Positions 16,940-26,008 of a stretch of DNA of 64,000 nt are shown here, one piece after another. The stretch is from Austwickia sp. (GTDB lineage Bacteria > Actinomycetota > Actinomycetes > Actinomycetales > Dermatophilaceae). The stretch is taken from the NCBI GenBank assembly GCA_016699675.1, contig CP064985.1, positions 3,224,001 through 3,288,000 on the forward strand, given 5' to 3'. A program made the position numbers and the translations under genes. The notes under the pieces were generated by a model. That model did no database searches. It had not been told where the DNA came from and saw only the letters and a program-made list of their open reading frames with translations. The stretch's first letter is position 1. Every line of letters starts with the position of its first letter.

Positions 16940-18718
16940 ATGAGTACCTCGGCCGCCTCCCACCTGTCCCCAGCCTTCCCGGAGCGGGCGGCGTGGGGCA
17001 CCGCCGCGAAGCTGCGCGCCTGGCAGGCCGAGGCGCTGGAGATCTACCGCGGCAGCTCGTCGCGAGACTTCCTGGCGGTCGCGACGCCGGGCGCCGGCAA
17101 GACGACCTTCGCCCTGCGCATTGCCACCGAGCTGCTCGAGGCGGGGATCGTCCAGAAGATCACCGTGGTGGCGCCCACCGAACACCTCAAGACCCAGTGG
17201 GCCGACGCGGCCGCCCGCGTCGGGATCCACATCGACCCGAACTTCACCAATGCGGCCGGGGGCACGAGTGCCGACTACGACGGGATCGCGCTGACGTACG
17301 CCGGGGTCGCCACCCGCCCGCGGCTGCACCGCAGCCGGACCGAGCGGTGGCGCACGCTGGTCATCCTCGACGAGATCCACCATGGCGGGGACGCCCGCGC
17401 CTGGGGTGACGCGATCCGCGAGGCCTTCGAACCGGCGACGCGGCGGCTGGCCCTCACCGGGACGCCGTTTCGCAGCGACACCAACCCGATCCCGTTCGTG
17501 CGCTACGAGCCCGACGAGGCCGGCATCCGCCGTTCGGCCAGTGACTACACCTACGGCTACGGCCAGGCACTCGCCGACGGCGTCGTCCGGCCGGTCATCT
17601 TCCTGGCGTACGGCGGGGCGATGCGCTGGCGCACCAAAGCCGGCGACGAGGTCGGCGCGCGCCTCGGCGAGCCGCTGACGAAGGACATGATCGCGCAGGC
17701 CTGGCGCACGGCCCTCGACCCGCGCGGGAAGTGGATCCCCGCGGTGCTGGCGGCCGCCGACAAGCGGCTCACCGAGGTCCGCCGGCACGTGCCGGACGCC
17801 GGCGGCATGGTGATCGCGACGAACCGGACGCAGGCCCGGGCGTACGCCGCGATCCTGCTCCAGCTCACCGGCGAGCCCCCCACGGTGGTGCTGTCGGACG
17901 ACCCGAAGGCGTCGGCGAGCATCGAGACGTACGCCGCCGCGGAGTCCCGCTGGCTCGTCGCGGTGCGGATGGTGTCCGAGGGGGTCGACGTGCCGCGCCT
18001 GGCGGTCGGCGTCTACGCGACCTCGACCGCGACCCCGCTGTTCTTCGCGCAGGCCGTGGGCCGGTTCGTCCGGACCCGGCGGCGGGGGGAGACGGCGAGC
18101 GTGTTCCTGCCGAGCGTGCCCGCCATCCTGGCGCACGCGGCCGCGCTGGAGCTGGAGCGCGATCACGCCCTGGACCGGGCCGTCAAGGCCGCCGAGGAGG
18201 GGCTGTGGGCGCCGGAGGAGGCGCTCCTGGAGGAGGCGAACGCGACCCGCAGCACGGCCGACCTGGGGGACGACCAGCCCGGCTTCGAGGCTCTGGCCTC
18301 CGACGCGGAGTTCGACCACGTCCTGTTCGACGCGGAGCAATATGGGTTCGCCTCGGCGCCGGGGTCCGCCGATGAGGAGGAATACCTCGGCCTGCCCGGG
18401 CTGCTCGAGCCCGACCAGGTCGCCCACGTGCTCGCCGAGAAGCAGCGCCGGCACGCCCGGCGTACTGCCGCCCGACCCGCCCGACCCGACCCCGGCGCCG
18501 CCGATGCGCCCGTCGCCGCGCACCGGGCCCTGGCGAGCACCCGCAAGGAGCTCAACACGCTGGTCGGCGCCTACGCCCGCAAGACCGGCCAGCCGCACGC
18601 GGTCGTGCACGCGGAGCTGCGCAGGGACTGCGGCGGCCCCGCCCTGGACCAGGCCACCCACGAGCAGGTCACCGCGCGCATCGACCGAATCCGCGCCTGG
18701 TTCGTCGGGCGGCGCTGA
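16940..18718 (+). CDS. DEAD/DEAH-box helicase (superfamily 2)
   Basis: 592 aa, start ATG 16940. ATP-binding motif TPGAGKTTFALR (about residues 53-64), motif II DEIHHGGD, motif III LTGTPFRSD, and a C-terminal helicase half with VRMVSEGVDVPRLAVGVYAT and QAVGRFVRTRR. It fits the SF2 helicase group related to RadD/type III restriction subunits. The DUF3039 gene is directly upstream and the pair is conserved in actinobacteria. A role in DNA repair or RNA handling cannot be decided. Confidence 0.85.
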   Translation: MSTSAASHLSPAFPERAAWGTAAKLRAWQAEALEIYRGSSSRDFLAVATPGAGKTTFALRIATELLEAGIVQKITVVAPTEHLKTQWADAAARVGIHIDPNFTNAAGGTSADYDGIALTYAGVATRPRLHRSRTERWRTLVILDEIHHGGDARAWGDAIREAFEPATRRLALTGTPFRSDTNPIPFVRYEPDEAGIRRSASDYTYGYGQALADGVVRPVIFLAYGGAMRWRTKAGDEVGARLGEPLTKDMIAQAWRTALDPRGKWIPAVLAAADKRLTEVRRHVPDAGGMVIATNRTQARAYAAILLQLTGEPPTVVLSDDPKASASIETYAAAESRWLVAVRMVSEGVDVPRLAVGVYATSTATPLFFAQAVGRFVRTRRRGETASVFLPSVPAILAHAAALELERDHALDRAVKAAEEGLWAPEEALLEEANATRSTADLGDDQPGFEALASDAEFDHVLFDAEQYGFASAPGSADEEEYLGLPGLLEPDQVAHVLAEKQRRHARRTAARPARPDPGAADAPVAAHRALASTRKELNTLVGAYARKTGQPHAVVHAELRRDCGGPALDQATHEQVTARIDRIRAWFVGRR

Positions 18719-18763
18719 TCCACCCGCGGCGATCGCTCTCGTCGCCCGCGCCGTCGACCGCGG

Positions 18764-19288
18764 TCAGGCGGTGCGCGGCTGCCGCTCGGCGGCGTCCCGT
18801 TCGCGGGCCGGCTCGGGCTCGCTCGCGGCGCGGACGAGCGGCAGGGTACGTCGTTCGAGGTGGGTCGCCAGCGCGATCTGCGTCGAGGCCCGCTGGATGT
18901 CGTCGTGGTCGACGATCGCGTCGATGACCCGCTGCAGGTCCTCGTTGCTGCGCGCCACCGCGATGACGAAGAGATCGAACGTGCCGGTGATGGTGTAGGC
19001 CTCGATGACCTCGGGGATGTGCGCCAGATGCTCGCCCACGGGGGACTGCCCCGTGGTCTGCCGGATCTGCAGGCTGCAGAACGCGGTGACCGGATAACCC
19101 AGGGCGGCCGGGCTGATCGTCGGCGCCATCGAGCGGATGACGCCGCGCTCGGCCAGCCGCTCCAGCCGCGCCTGGACGGTGCCCCGGGCCACCCCGAGCG
19201 CGCGGGAGGCCCCGAGCACGCCGATGCTGGGGCGCTCGGTGAACACGGAGATGATCCGCGCGTCGAGCTCGTCTACACCGCTGTTCAT
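18764..19288 (-). CDS. Lrp/AsnC family transcriptional regulator
   Basis: 174 aa from ATG 19288. N-terminal winged helix-turn-helix (LDARIISVFTERPSIGVLGASRALGVARGTVQARLERL) and a C-terminal RAM ligand-binding domain (AFCSLQIRQT, then ITGTFDLFVIAVARSNEDLQRVID). The last 20 residues are a charged tail. It presumably responds to an amino acid; no target gene is obvious next to it. It converges on the helicase with a 45-bp gap. Confidence 0.88.
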   Translation of the reverse strand: MNSGVDELDARIISVFTERPSIGVLGASRALGVARGTVQARLERLAERGVIRSMAPTISPAALGYPVTAFCSLQIRQTTGQSPVGEHLAHIPEVIEAYTITGTFDLFVIAVARSNEDLQRVIDAIVDHDDIQRASTQIALATHLERRTLPLVRAASEPEPARERDAAERQPRTA

Positions 19289-19392
19289 GACCAGGAGGGT
19301 AGCCCCGCGGGGGCCCTCGCCGGGTGCCTTTCGTCCCTTCCGGGGGGCATTCGCCGCGCTGGGCGGTGATGGGTGGGTGTCAGGATGGAGCC

Positions 19393-20214
19393 ATGCCCTC
19401 ACCTCCGCCCGGCTGGTACGACGACCCCGCGGGTAGCGGCCGACTGCGCTACTGGGACGGCGCGTCGTGGACCGGGCACCTGACCGACCGGCCGGGGCAG
19501 CTGGCGGGCGAGGCCGGGGCCGAGCCCGGGCCGTCGTCGGCACCGCTGTGGGGGGAGGCGCCGTCGGGAGAGCCCAGCAGGCCGCCGGTCGCCGGGGGAC
19601 CGGCGAGGCCGCCGGTCCCGGTCCGGCCCCTGCCCGGCCGCCGGGCTGCCGACGGGACCCTGCTGGCGCCGTGGTGGCGTCGGCTGCTCGCGTGGGCCGT
19701 CGACCTCGGGCTGACGTTGGCCATGGGCCTGCCCGTCACGATGGCGATCCTCGCCACCCGCTGGGATCAGCTGGCCGCGTGGTCGCAGGCGAGCCAGGCG
19801 GCCTCGGTGCGCGGGAGCGAACTGCCCACGCCGCCGCCGGAACTGGTCTCCGCGGTCGCCGCGGCGTGGACGGCGGCGACGCTGGTCTACTTTCTCTACG
19901 AACTGATCGCCCTGACGAAGTTCGGCACCACGTGGGGGCGGCGCCTCCTGCACATCCGGGTGCGGGTCACCGGCGATCCGGGCGAACCCGGCCGCCCGGG
20001 CCAACCTCGCGCGCTGTCGATGCAGGCGGCGAGCCGGCGCAGCGGGGTCAAGGTCGCCGGTCAGATCGCGGGCGGCACGCCGGTCCTGGGCGATCTCGGC
20101 GTGCTCTTCACGCTCGTCGACCTGGGCCGCGGCACGCTGGATCGCGATCGCCGCACGTTGCACGACCTGGCCGGCGGGACCGAAGTTGTGATGCGGGAGC
20201 CGGACCGGCCTTGA
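19393..20214 (+). CDS. DUF2510 and RDD-domain membrane protein
   Basis: 273 aa from ATG 19393. It begins with the DUF2510 motif PPGWYDDPAGSGRLRYWDG(A)SWT, then a Pro/Gly linker, then an RDD domain with three hydrophobic helices (starting LLAPWWRRLLAWAVDLGLTL) and conserved TWGRRLLHIRV. RDD proteins are small membrane proteins with proposed ion-exchange or transport roles. It is divergent from the Lrp regulator. Confidence 0.85.
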   Translation: MPSPPPGWYDDPAGSGRLRYWDGASWTGHLTDRPGQLAGEAGAEPGPSSAPLWGEAPSGEPSRPPVAGGPARPPVPVRPLPGRRAADGTLLAPWWRRLLAWAVDLGLTLAMGLPVTMAILATRWDQLAAWSQASQAASVRGSELPTPPPELVSAVAAAWTAATLVYFLYELIALTKFGTTWGRRLLHIRVRVTGDPGEPGRPGQPRALSMQAASRRSGVKVAGQIAGGTPVLGDLGVLFTLVDLGRGTLDRDRRTLHDLAGGTEVVMREPDRP

Positions 20215-20379
20215 CCGGGATGGGTGCGGCAGGCGCACGCGGCGTCCGCCGGCCACCTTGCCTCGCGCTCGGGCCCTCCCACGCGACATAACTCGCACGA
20301 CGGCCCGGTGTGGCGCCCGCGAGGCGCCCCGCCTGCGTGGCACGCTCGACGAAACGAGCGCAGCCACGGAGGGACCCCG

Positions 20380-22305
20380 GTGCATCAGCAGGTCGCGAAC
20401 GCCGCAGTTCGGGACCGCAATCGCCGTACCGGATCGTCCGGTCGACGCACCTACCTGCCGGGCCTCGACGGCCTCCGCGCACTCGCGGTCACCGCGGTCG
20501 TGCTCTACCACCTGGATCTTCCTTATGTCAGGGGAGGCTTCCTAGGGGTGGACGTCTTCTTCGTCCTCTCGGGCTACCTCATCAGCAGCCAGCTCTGGGC
20601 CCGCTGCTCGCTGGGCGCCGTACGGCTGTGGGCGTTCTGGGCCGCGCGGATCCGCCGCCTGCTGCCCGCCGTCCTGCTCCTGCTGGTGGGTGCGACCGCG
20701 GCGATGCTGGCCGCCGGGCGCGACCAGCTCGGGGTCTTCGCCGGGGATGTCGGGGCGGCGGCGACGTACACCTCGAACTGGTGGTACATCCTGCACGAGC
20801 GGTCCTACTTCGAGTCGGTGGGCCGCCCGCCCGTCCTGGCGCACCTGTGGAGCCTGGCCGTCGAGGAGCAGTTCTACCTGCTCTGGCCCCTGCTGATCGC
20901 GGGGTTGCTGCGGCACGCGCCGGACCTGCGGCGGGCGCGGCTCGCGCTCTGCTCCGCCAGCCTCGCCCTCGCGGTGGCCTCGGCGGCGGTCCTGGGCCTG
21001 GGCTCCGCGCTCACGGCGACCCCGCAGTTGGGGGACCCGAGCCGGTGGTACTTCGGCACCGACAGCCACGCCAGCGGGCTGCTGCTCGGCGCGGCGCTGG
21101 CGTTCCGGCGCGGGGGCGCCGGGTTCGGCCCGCTGACGCCCGCGTTGCGCCCGGCCGGGTGGCGGCCGACGATCTTCGGTGTCTTGGCGCTCGCCTCCCT
21201 CGGGGTCCTGGTCGTGGTCGTGGACCAGTACGACCCGCTGCTCTACCGCGTCGGCTTCGCCCTGGTGGCCGTGCTCGCGACGGTCGTCGTCGCGGTCGCC
21301 TCCCGGCCGGGTCCGCTGGAGGCCGCCCTGTCGGGGCGGTTGCTGCGGTACGTCGGGCGCCGGTCCTACGGCCTCTACCTGTGGCACTGGCCGGTGGTGG
21401 CGTTCACCCGCCCCGAACTGGATCTGCCCTGGACCGGGCTGCGGGTCGCGCTGCTCCGGGTGACCCTGACCGTCGTGCTCGCGGAGCTGTCCTACCGGCT
21501 GGTCGAAGACCCGGTACGCCGTCGCGGCTGGCGCCGGGCCTGGGCGTGCCCGGCGCCTGCGGACCCGCTCCCGACGCCTGCGGAGGCGCCGCTGACGCCG
21601 GGCCAGGCGCTCGGTCCTGGCGGCGCCGGTGGCGTCAACGGCGTCGACAAGGTGCGGCTGGCGATGGCCCAGCTGCTGGCGGGGCTCAGCCTGACCCTCG
21701 TCGTCCCGCCCCACGTGGAATTCCCCGACCTTCGGGCGCCGCTGGCAGCGCCCCGGCACGGCGTACCCAAGCCCGTCCCCACCCTCACCCCCGATCAGGT
21801 GACGCCGCGCCGCGACCTGACGATGACCGTTTACGGCGACTCGGTGGCCCTCGGCGCCCAACCCGCGCTGACTCGCTGGGTCGGGTCCGTGATCAACCAG
21901 GCCAGGGAGGGGCAGCACAGCTGGACCACGCTGGCCCAGGTCGGGCAGGACGCGCGGGCCGGGCGCATCGACTCCGACGTCGTGCTGATCCACACGGGCG
22001 ACAACGGCCTCGTCCCGCAGGAGCAGCTGCGGGCCGCGCTGGATGCGCTCGGCGGCGTGCCCGCGGTGCGCCAGGTCGTGCTCGTGACGCCGAAGGTGCC
22101 GCGCAGCTGGGAGGCGCGGGCGGTCGAGAGCATCGCGGGGGTGGCACCCGACTACGCGACGGTCCAGGTCGCCGACTGGCACAGCCACGCCAAGGGGCAC
22201 CCGGAGTGGTTCGCCGCCGACGGCATCCACCTCGGTCCGGCGGGCGGCGAGGCCTACGCGCGGCTGGTCCTCTCGCGAGTCACGGTGGCGCCCAAGGCCC
22301 CCTGA
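20380..22305 (+). CDS. Membrane acyltransferase with C-terminal SGNH domain (OafA-like)
   Basis: 641 aa from GTG 20380, with GGAGGG 6 bp upstream. The N-terminal acyltransferase-3 domain has about ten transmembrane helices, the catalytic-type His in VVLYHLDLP and the FFVLSGYLIS segment. The C-terminal extracellular SGNH-hydrolase-like domain has YGDSVALGAQPAL (nucleophile Ser) and DGIHLGPAGG (Asp/His). Such proteins O-acetylate cell-surface glycans or peptidoglycan, the second domain passing the acetyl group outside the cell. The substrate is unknown. Confidence 0.88.
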   Translation: MHQQVANAAVRDRNRRTGSSGRRTYLPGLDGLRALAVTAVVLYHLDLPYVRGGFLGVDVFFVLSGYLISSQLWARCSLGAVRLWAFWAARIRRLLPAVLLLLVGATAAMLAAGRDQLGVFAGDVGAAATYTSNWWYILHERSYFESVGRPPVLAHLWSLAVEEQFYLLWPLLIAGLLRHAPDLRRARLALCSASLALAVASAAVLGLGSALTATPQLGDPSRWYFGTDSHASGLLLGAALAFRRGGAGFGPLTPALRPAGWRPTIFGVLALASLGVLVVVVDQYDPLLYRVGFALVAVLATVVVAVASRPGPLEAALSGRLLRYVGRRSYGLYLWHWPVVAFTRPELDLPWTGLRVALLRVTLTVVLAELSYRLVEDPVRRRGWRRAWACPAPADPLPTPAEAPLTPGQALGPGGAGGVNGVDKVRLAMAQLLAGLSLTLVVPPHVEFPDLRAPLAAPRHGVPKPVPTLTPDQVTPRRDLTMTVYGDSVALGAQPALTRWVGSVINQAREGQHSWTTLAQVGQDARAGRIDSDVVLIHTGDNGLVPQEQLRAALDALGGVPAVRQVVLVTPKVPRSWEARAVESIAGVAPDYATVQVADWHSHAKGHPEWFAADGIHLGPAGGEAYARLVLSRVTVAPKAP

Positions 22306-22366
22306 CCGGCGTCCCGAACCGTGTCGTACGCCCTCGGTCAGGAGGAATCTTTGGCACAGTGGAGCC

Positions 22367-23623
22367 GTGCGAGAAATGACTCCCCAGCAGGCCGCCGCCC
22401 TCGTCTTCGCCCGGGGCGACAACCCCCGCGTCGTCGTGAGTGGCAACGGCGCCGTCCCGTGGACCATGATTGGGGCGATCGACGCGGTCGTCCCGGAATA
22501 CCGCCTCTTCCTCCTCAACGGCCCGGTGGGCCTTCCCGACCGGGAGGGCGTCACGCTGGAATCCGCCTTCGTCGGCGCGGGGATGCGCAAGAGCCCGCGC
22601 CTGCAGTACTACCCGGCGCGCCTGTCCCACGTCCCCGAATACTTCGTCAAGAGGTTCCTCACCGTCGACGCGGTGGTCGTGCACACCTCCGAGCCGTGGC
22701 ACGGAAACCTCAGCCTCGGCTGCGAGGTCAACATCATGCCCGGCGTCATCGAGGCCGCGCGCGCGGCCGGGGCGCTGGTCATCGCGCAGACCAACCCGAC
22801 GATGCCGTACACGTTCGGCGACGGCGAGTACGAGGTCGAGATGTTCGACGCCATCGTCCCCTCCGACGCCCCGCTCACCCCGCACGCGCACGCCGCGCCC
22901 GCCACCTCCGCCGGGGCGATCGACCGCGCCGAGTCCGCGCGGATTATCGGCAACCTCGTCTCCGAGCGGGTCGCCAGCGGATCGACGCTGCAGCTGGGGA
23001 TCGGCGAGATCCCCGACGCGACGCTCGCCGGGCTGAGCAAGAAGCGCAAGCTGGGGATCTGGACCGAGATGATCTCGGACGGCATCCTCACGCTCGACGA
23101 CGCCGGCGCGCTCGACATGGGCCGGCTCATCACGGCGTCCTTCGTGTTCGGTTCGCTGGACCTCTATCAGTGGCTGAACCGCAACCCGCGGGTGCGGCTG
23201 CTGCGCACCGAGACCACCAACGCGCCGGCCCAGATCAGCCAGAACCCCGGCATGACCAGCATCAACACCGCCCTGCAGGTGGACCTCATGGACCAGGCGA
23301 ATGCCTCGCGCATCAACGCCCGCATCCACTCCGGGTTCGGAGGCCAGACCGACTTCACGGTCGGCGCGATGCACGCCCCCGGCGGCCAGGCGATCATGGC
23401 GCTGCGCAGCTGGCACCCGAAGGCGAACGTGTCGACGATCGTGCCGCTGCTCGATGAGCCGGTGACCTCGCTGCAGCACACCTGCGTCATCACGGAGAAC
23501 GGTGTCGCGGAGTGCGCGGGCCGCTCCGAGAAGCAGCAGGCCGAGAACCTCATCGAACGCGCCGCCCACCCGAGCATCCGCGACGAGCTCTGGGAGGAAG
23601 CGCGGCACCTGGGCCTGGCCTGA
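22367..23623 (+). CDS. Acetyl-CoA hydrolase/transferase family protein
   Basis: 418 aa, GTG start. Family I CoA-transferase fold: NGPVGLPDREGVTLESAFVG, LSHVPEYF, GIGEIPDATLAGL (CoA-binding loop) and the glutamate in TEMISDGIL that forms the covalent CoA thioester. It is closest in type to 4-hydroxybutyrate or succinate/acetate CoA-transferases. In a cell with transcarboxylase, a propionyl-CoA:succinate transferase role is attractive but not provable here. Confidence 0.85.
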   Translation: MREMTPQQAAALVFARGDNPRVVVSGNGAVPWTMIGAIDAVVPEYRLFLLNGPVGLPDREGVTLESAFVGAGMRKSPRLQYYPARLSHVPEYFVKRFLTVDAVVVHTSEPWHGNLSLGCEVNIMPGVIEAARAAGALVIAQTNPTMPYTFGDGEYEVEMFDAIVPSDAPLTPHAHAAPATSAGAIDRAESARIIGNLVSERVASGSTLQLGIGEIPDATLAGLSKKRKLGIWTEMISDGILTLDDAGALDMGRLITASFVFGSLDLYQWLNRNPRVRLLRTETTNAPAQISQNPGMTSINTALQVDLMDQANASRINARIHSGFGGQTDFTVGAMHAPGGQAIMALRSWHPKANVSTIVPLLDEPVTSLQHTCVITENGVAECAGRSEKQQAENLIERAAHPSIRDELWEEARHLGLA

Positions 23624-23629
23624 GCGGAG

Positions 23630-23658
23630 GGCTGGCCGCGGCGGCTCCGCGGCCAGCC
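23630..23658. terminator. Strong hairpin between converging genes
   Basis: A perfect 12-bp stem, GGCTGGCCGCGG (23630-23641) with its complement at 23647-23658, loop CGGCT, 4 bp after the CoA-transferase stop. It is followed by two near-identical CTGGCGC-rich units. No T-run is present. Confidence 0.6.
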
Positions 23659-23700
23659 ACCGCCTGGCGCCCGCGGCAGGCCACCTCCTGGCGCCGCGGA

Positions 23701-24357
23701 TTATGAGGGCAGGGTGCCCGCCAGTTCGACGCCGGCCTCGCGCAGCTGCGCGAGCGCCTTGGTCGTCGTGTCCGGGGCGACCCCGGCCGTGAGGTCGAGC
23801 AGGACGCGGGTCGCGAAGCCGTGTCGGGCTGCGTCGAGCGCCGTGGCCCGGACGCAGTGGTCGGTGGCGATCCCCACGACGTCGACCTCGGCGATGCCCG
23901 CCTCCCGCAGCCAGGCGGCGAGGCCCACCTCGCGGTCGTCCTCGGTCGTGGTCCCCTCGAAACCGCTGTACGCCGCCTCGTGGCGCCCCTTGCGGAACAC
24001 GGCGTCCACGCCGCCGTCCTGACCGGGGTCGGTCAGCGCCGCCCAGGCCGGGTGGAACTGCGCACCCGGCGTACCCGCCTGGCAGTGCACCGGCCAGGTG
24101 TCGACGAAGTCGGGTCCCTGCGGCCCGTCGGGTGCGTTGGCCCAGTGCGCGCCGGGGTCCTCGTGCCAGTCGGCCGTGGCCACGACGGCGGCGTACTCGC
24201 GGCGGTGTCGGGTGAGGAAGTCCGCCACGTCGGCGGCGACCTTGGCTCCGCCGGTCACCGCGAGCGAACCGCCCTCGCAGAAGTCGTTCTGGACGTCGAC
24301 GACGACGAGCGCGCGGGCGCGCCCACCGGAGCCGCCGGGGCGCGGGGTGCTGGCCAT
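23701..24357 (-). CDS. pncA: Nicotinamidase (isochorismatase family)
   Basis: 218 aa from ATG 24357 (GAGGTGAAG upstream); a GTG at 24363 overlapping the pncB stop is an alternative. It hydrolyses nicotinamide to nicotinate in NAD salvage. The catalytic triad is visible: Asp in VVDVQNDF, Lys in FRKGRHE and Cys in GIATDHCVRATALDA. It is the second gene of the pncB-pncA operon, which gives consecutive salvage steps. Confidence 0.93.
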   Translation of the reverse strand: MASTPRPGGSGGRARALVVVDVQNDFCEGGSLAVTGGAKVAADVADFLTRHRREYAAVVATADWHEDPGAHWANAPDGPQGPDFVDTWPVHCQAGTPGAQFHPAWAALTDPGQDGGVDAVFRKGRHEAAYSGFEGTTTEDDREVGLAAWLREAGIAEVDVVGIATDHCVRATALDAARHGFATRVLLDLTAGVAPDTTTKALAQLREAGVELAGTLPS

Positions 24358-24359
24358 GC

Positions 24360-25703
24360 TCACTTCACCTCGTCCTGGTAGAGGGTCGGAATGACGGGCT
24401 CGCCGCGGGAGAGCCGACGGGCTCCGGCGGGCAGTTCGGCCAGGGCGCGCTTGTGCAGCGCTCGGCCGGCGTTGGCGCTCATGTCGGCGACCACGGCGCC
24501 GTCCCGGACCAGCTCCACGAGCAACTCTCGATCGTTGCCGTCGTTGGTGGGGGCCTCGCCGATGCCGATGACCTCGGCCTCGGCGTCGCCGGAGTCACTG
24601 ACCCGGCGCAGGGCGAACTTGCGCCCGCCCACGCTCTTCTTGTCCTTGCTCTTCTTGGCGACGTCGACCATCGTGCCGGAGTCGTCGGTGCGCGAGACGA
24701 GCTTGTAGACCAGCCCCGCGGTGGGCGCGCCGGAGCCGGTGACCAGGGACGTGCCCACGCCGTACGCGTCGACCGGGGCCGCCGCGAGCGCCGCGATCGC
24801 GTACTCGTCGAGGTCGCTCGTGACGACGATCCGGGTGTTGGTGGCTCCGAGGGCGTCGAGCTGGGCGCGGACCTCGTGGGCCTGCGTGACCAGGTCGCCG
24901 GAGTCGAGCCGGACCGCGCCCAGCTCGGGGCCCGCGATCTCGACGGCGAGCTTGACGGCGGCGGCCACGTCGTACGTGTCCACCAGCAGCGTCGTCCCCT
25001 TCCCGAGCGACGTGACCTGCGCGCGGAAGGCCTCCTCCTCGGTGTCGTGCAGGAGGGTGAAGCTGTGCGCCGAGGTGCCCGCGCTGGGGATGCCGTAGCG
25101 CCGCGCCGCCTCCAGGTTGGAGGTCGTCGCAAAGCCGCAGACGTACGCCGCGCGGGCCGCGGCCACGGCGGCCTCCTCGTGGGTACGCCGCGAGCCCATC
25201 TCGATCAGCGGCCGGCCGCCCGCCGCAGTCGCCATGCGGCTGGCCGCCGACGCGACGGCGCAGTCGTGGTTGTAGATCGACAGCAGCACCGTCTCCAGGA
25301 TGCAGGCCTCGGCAAAGGTCGCCTCCACGATGAGCAGCGGGGAGCCGGGGAAGTAGATCTCGCCCTCGGCGTATCCCCACATCGACCCCGTGAACCGGTA
25401 GTCGCGCAGATAATCCAGGGTGGTGTCGTCGACGACCCGCTTGGCCGCGAGAGGGGCGAGTTCGGCCTCGCCGAAGGTGAAGTCCTGGAGCGCCTCCAGG
25501 GCGCGGCCCACGCCGGCGACCACGCCGTACCGTCGGCCGTCCGGCAGCCGCCGCCCGAAGAGCTCGAAGACGCTGCGGCGATGTGCGGCGCCGGAATGGA
25601 GCGCAGCCTGCAGCATCGTCAGTTCGTAGTGGTCGGTCAGGAGCGCCGTGCTCGGGCGGACAGGGGCGCTCGTCGCGGTGGTCGTGCTGGTCACAGGCCA
25701 CAC
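24360..25703 (-). CDS. pncB: Nicotinate phosphoribosyltransferase
   Basis: 447 aa. It makes nicotinate mononucleotide from nicotinate and PRPP. Family features: STALLTDHYELTMLQAAL near the N terminus, FELFGRRLPDGRRYGVVAGVGRAL, GTSAHSFTLLHDTE and VRLDSGDLV. A GTG at 25703 is used, but 25694 (MTSTTTATSAP) is equally possible; neither has a good ribosome site. Only 14 bp separate this start from the divergent clpS start. Confidence 0.92.
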   Translation of the reverse strand: MWPVTSTTTATSAPVRPSTALLTDHYELTMLQAALHSGAAHRRSVFELFGRRLPDGRRYGVVAGVGRALEALQDFTFGEAELAPLAAKRVVDDTTLDYLRDYRFTGSMWGYAEGEIYFPGSPLLIVEATFAEACILETVLLSIYNHDCAVASAASRMATAAGGRPLIEMGSRRTHEEAAVAAARAAYVCGFATTSNLEAARRYGIPSAGTSAHSFTLLHDTEEEAFRAQVTSLGKGTTLLVDTYDVAAAVKLAVEIAGPELGAVRLDSGDLVTQAHEVRAQLDALGATNTRIVVTSDLDEYAIAALAAAPVDAYGVGTSLVTGSGAPTAGLVYKLVSRTDDSGTMVDVAKKSKDKKSVGGRKFALRRVSDSGDAEAEVIGIGEAPTNDGNDRELLVELVRDGAVVADMSANAGRALHKRALAELPAGARRLSRGEPVIPTLYQDEVK

Positions 25704-25717
25704 TCTATTGTGGTGGG

Positions 25718-26008
25718 GTGTCGATCGCGCCCGCGGAGAGCCAGCTGGAGCTGGCCGAGGAACACGCCGACCTCGACGTACCGTGGGTGACCCTCGTCTG
25801 GAACGACCCGGTCAATCTCATGAGCTACGTGACGTGGGTGTTCCGCAGCTACTTCGGCTACCCCGAGGCCAAGGCGCAGGCCCTCATGCTCGACGTGCAC
25901 CACAAGGGCCGCGCGGTCGTCGCGACCGGCCCGCGGGAGCAGATGGAACGCCACACCGAGGCGCTGCAGGGCTACGGCCTGTGGGCCACCTTCCAGAAGG
26001 ACGACTGA
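25718..26008 (+). CDS. clpS: ClpS, adaptor of the Clp protease
   Basis: 96 aa, GTG start. It delivers N-degron proteins to ClpAP/ClpCP. The conserved core VTLVWNDPVNLMSYVTWVF and the HHKGRAVVATGPREQMERH region are intact. The start codon lies 14 bp from the divergent pncB start, so a leaderless or very short-leader mRNA is likely. Its stop overlaps the start of the following DUF2017 gene (TGATG), the usual actinobacterial pair. Confidence 0.93.
   Translation: MSIAPAESQLELAEEHADLDVPWVTLVWNDPVNLMSYVTWVFRSYFGYPEAKAQALMLDVHHKGRAVVATGPREQMERHTEALQGYGLWATFQKDD

Noticed and set aside
13316..18661. A 1781-codon open frame on the minus strand across four plus-strand genes
   Set aside because: The plus-strand genes have clear domains and motifs. 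The antisense frame is open only because of high GC at third codon positions; its translation is low-complexity Arg/Gly/Val/Leu/Ala with no domain.
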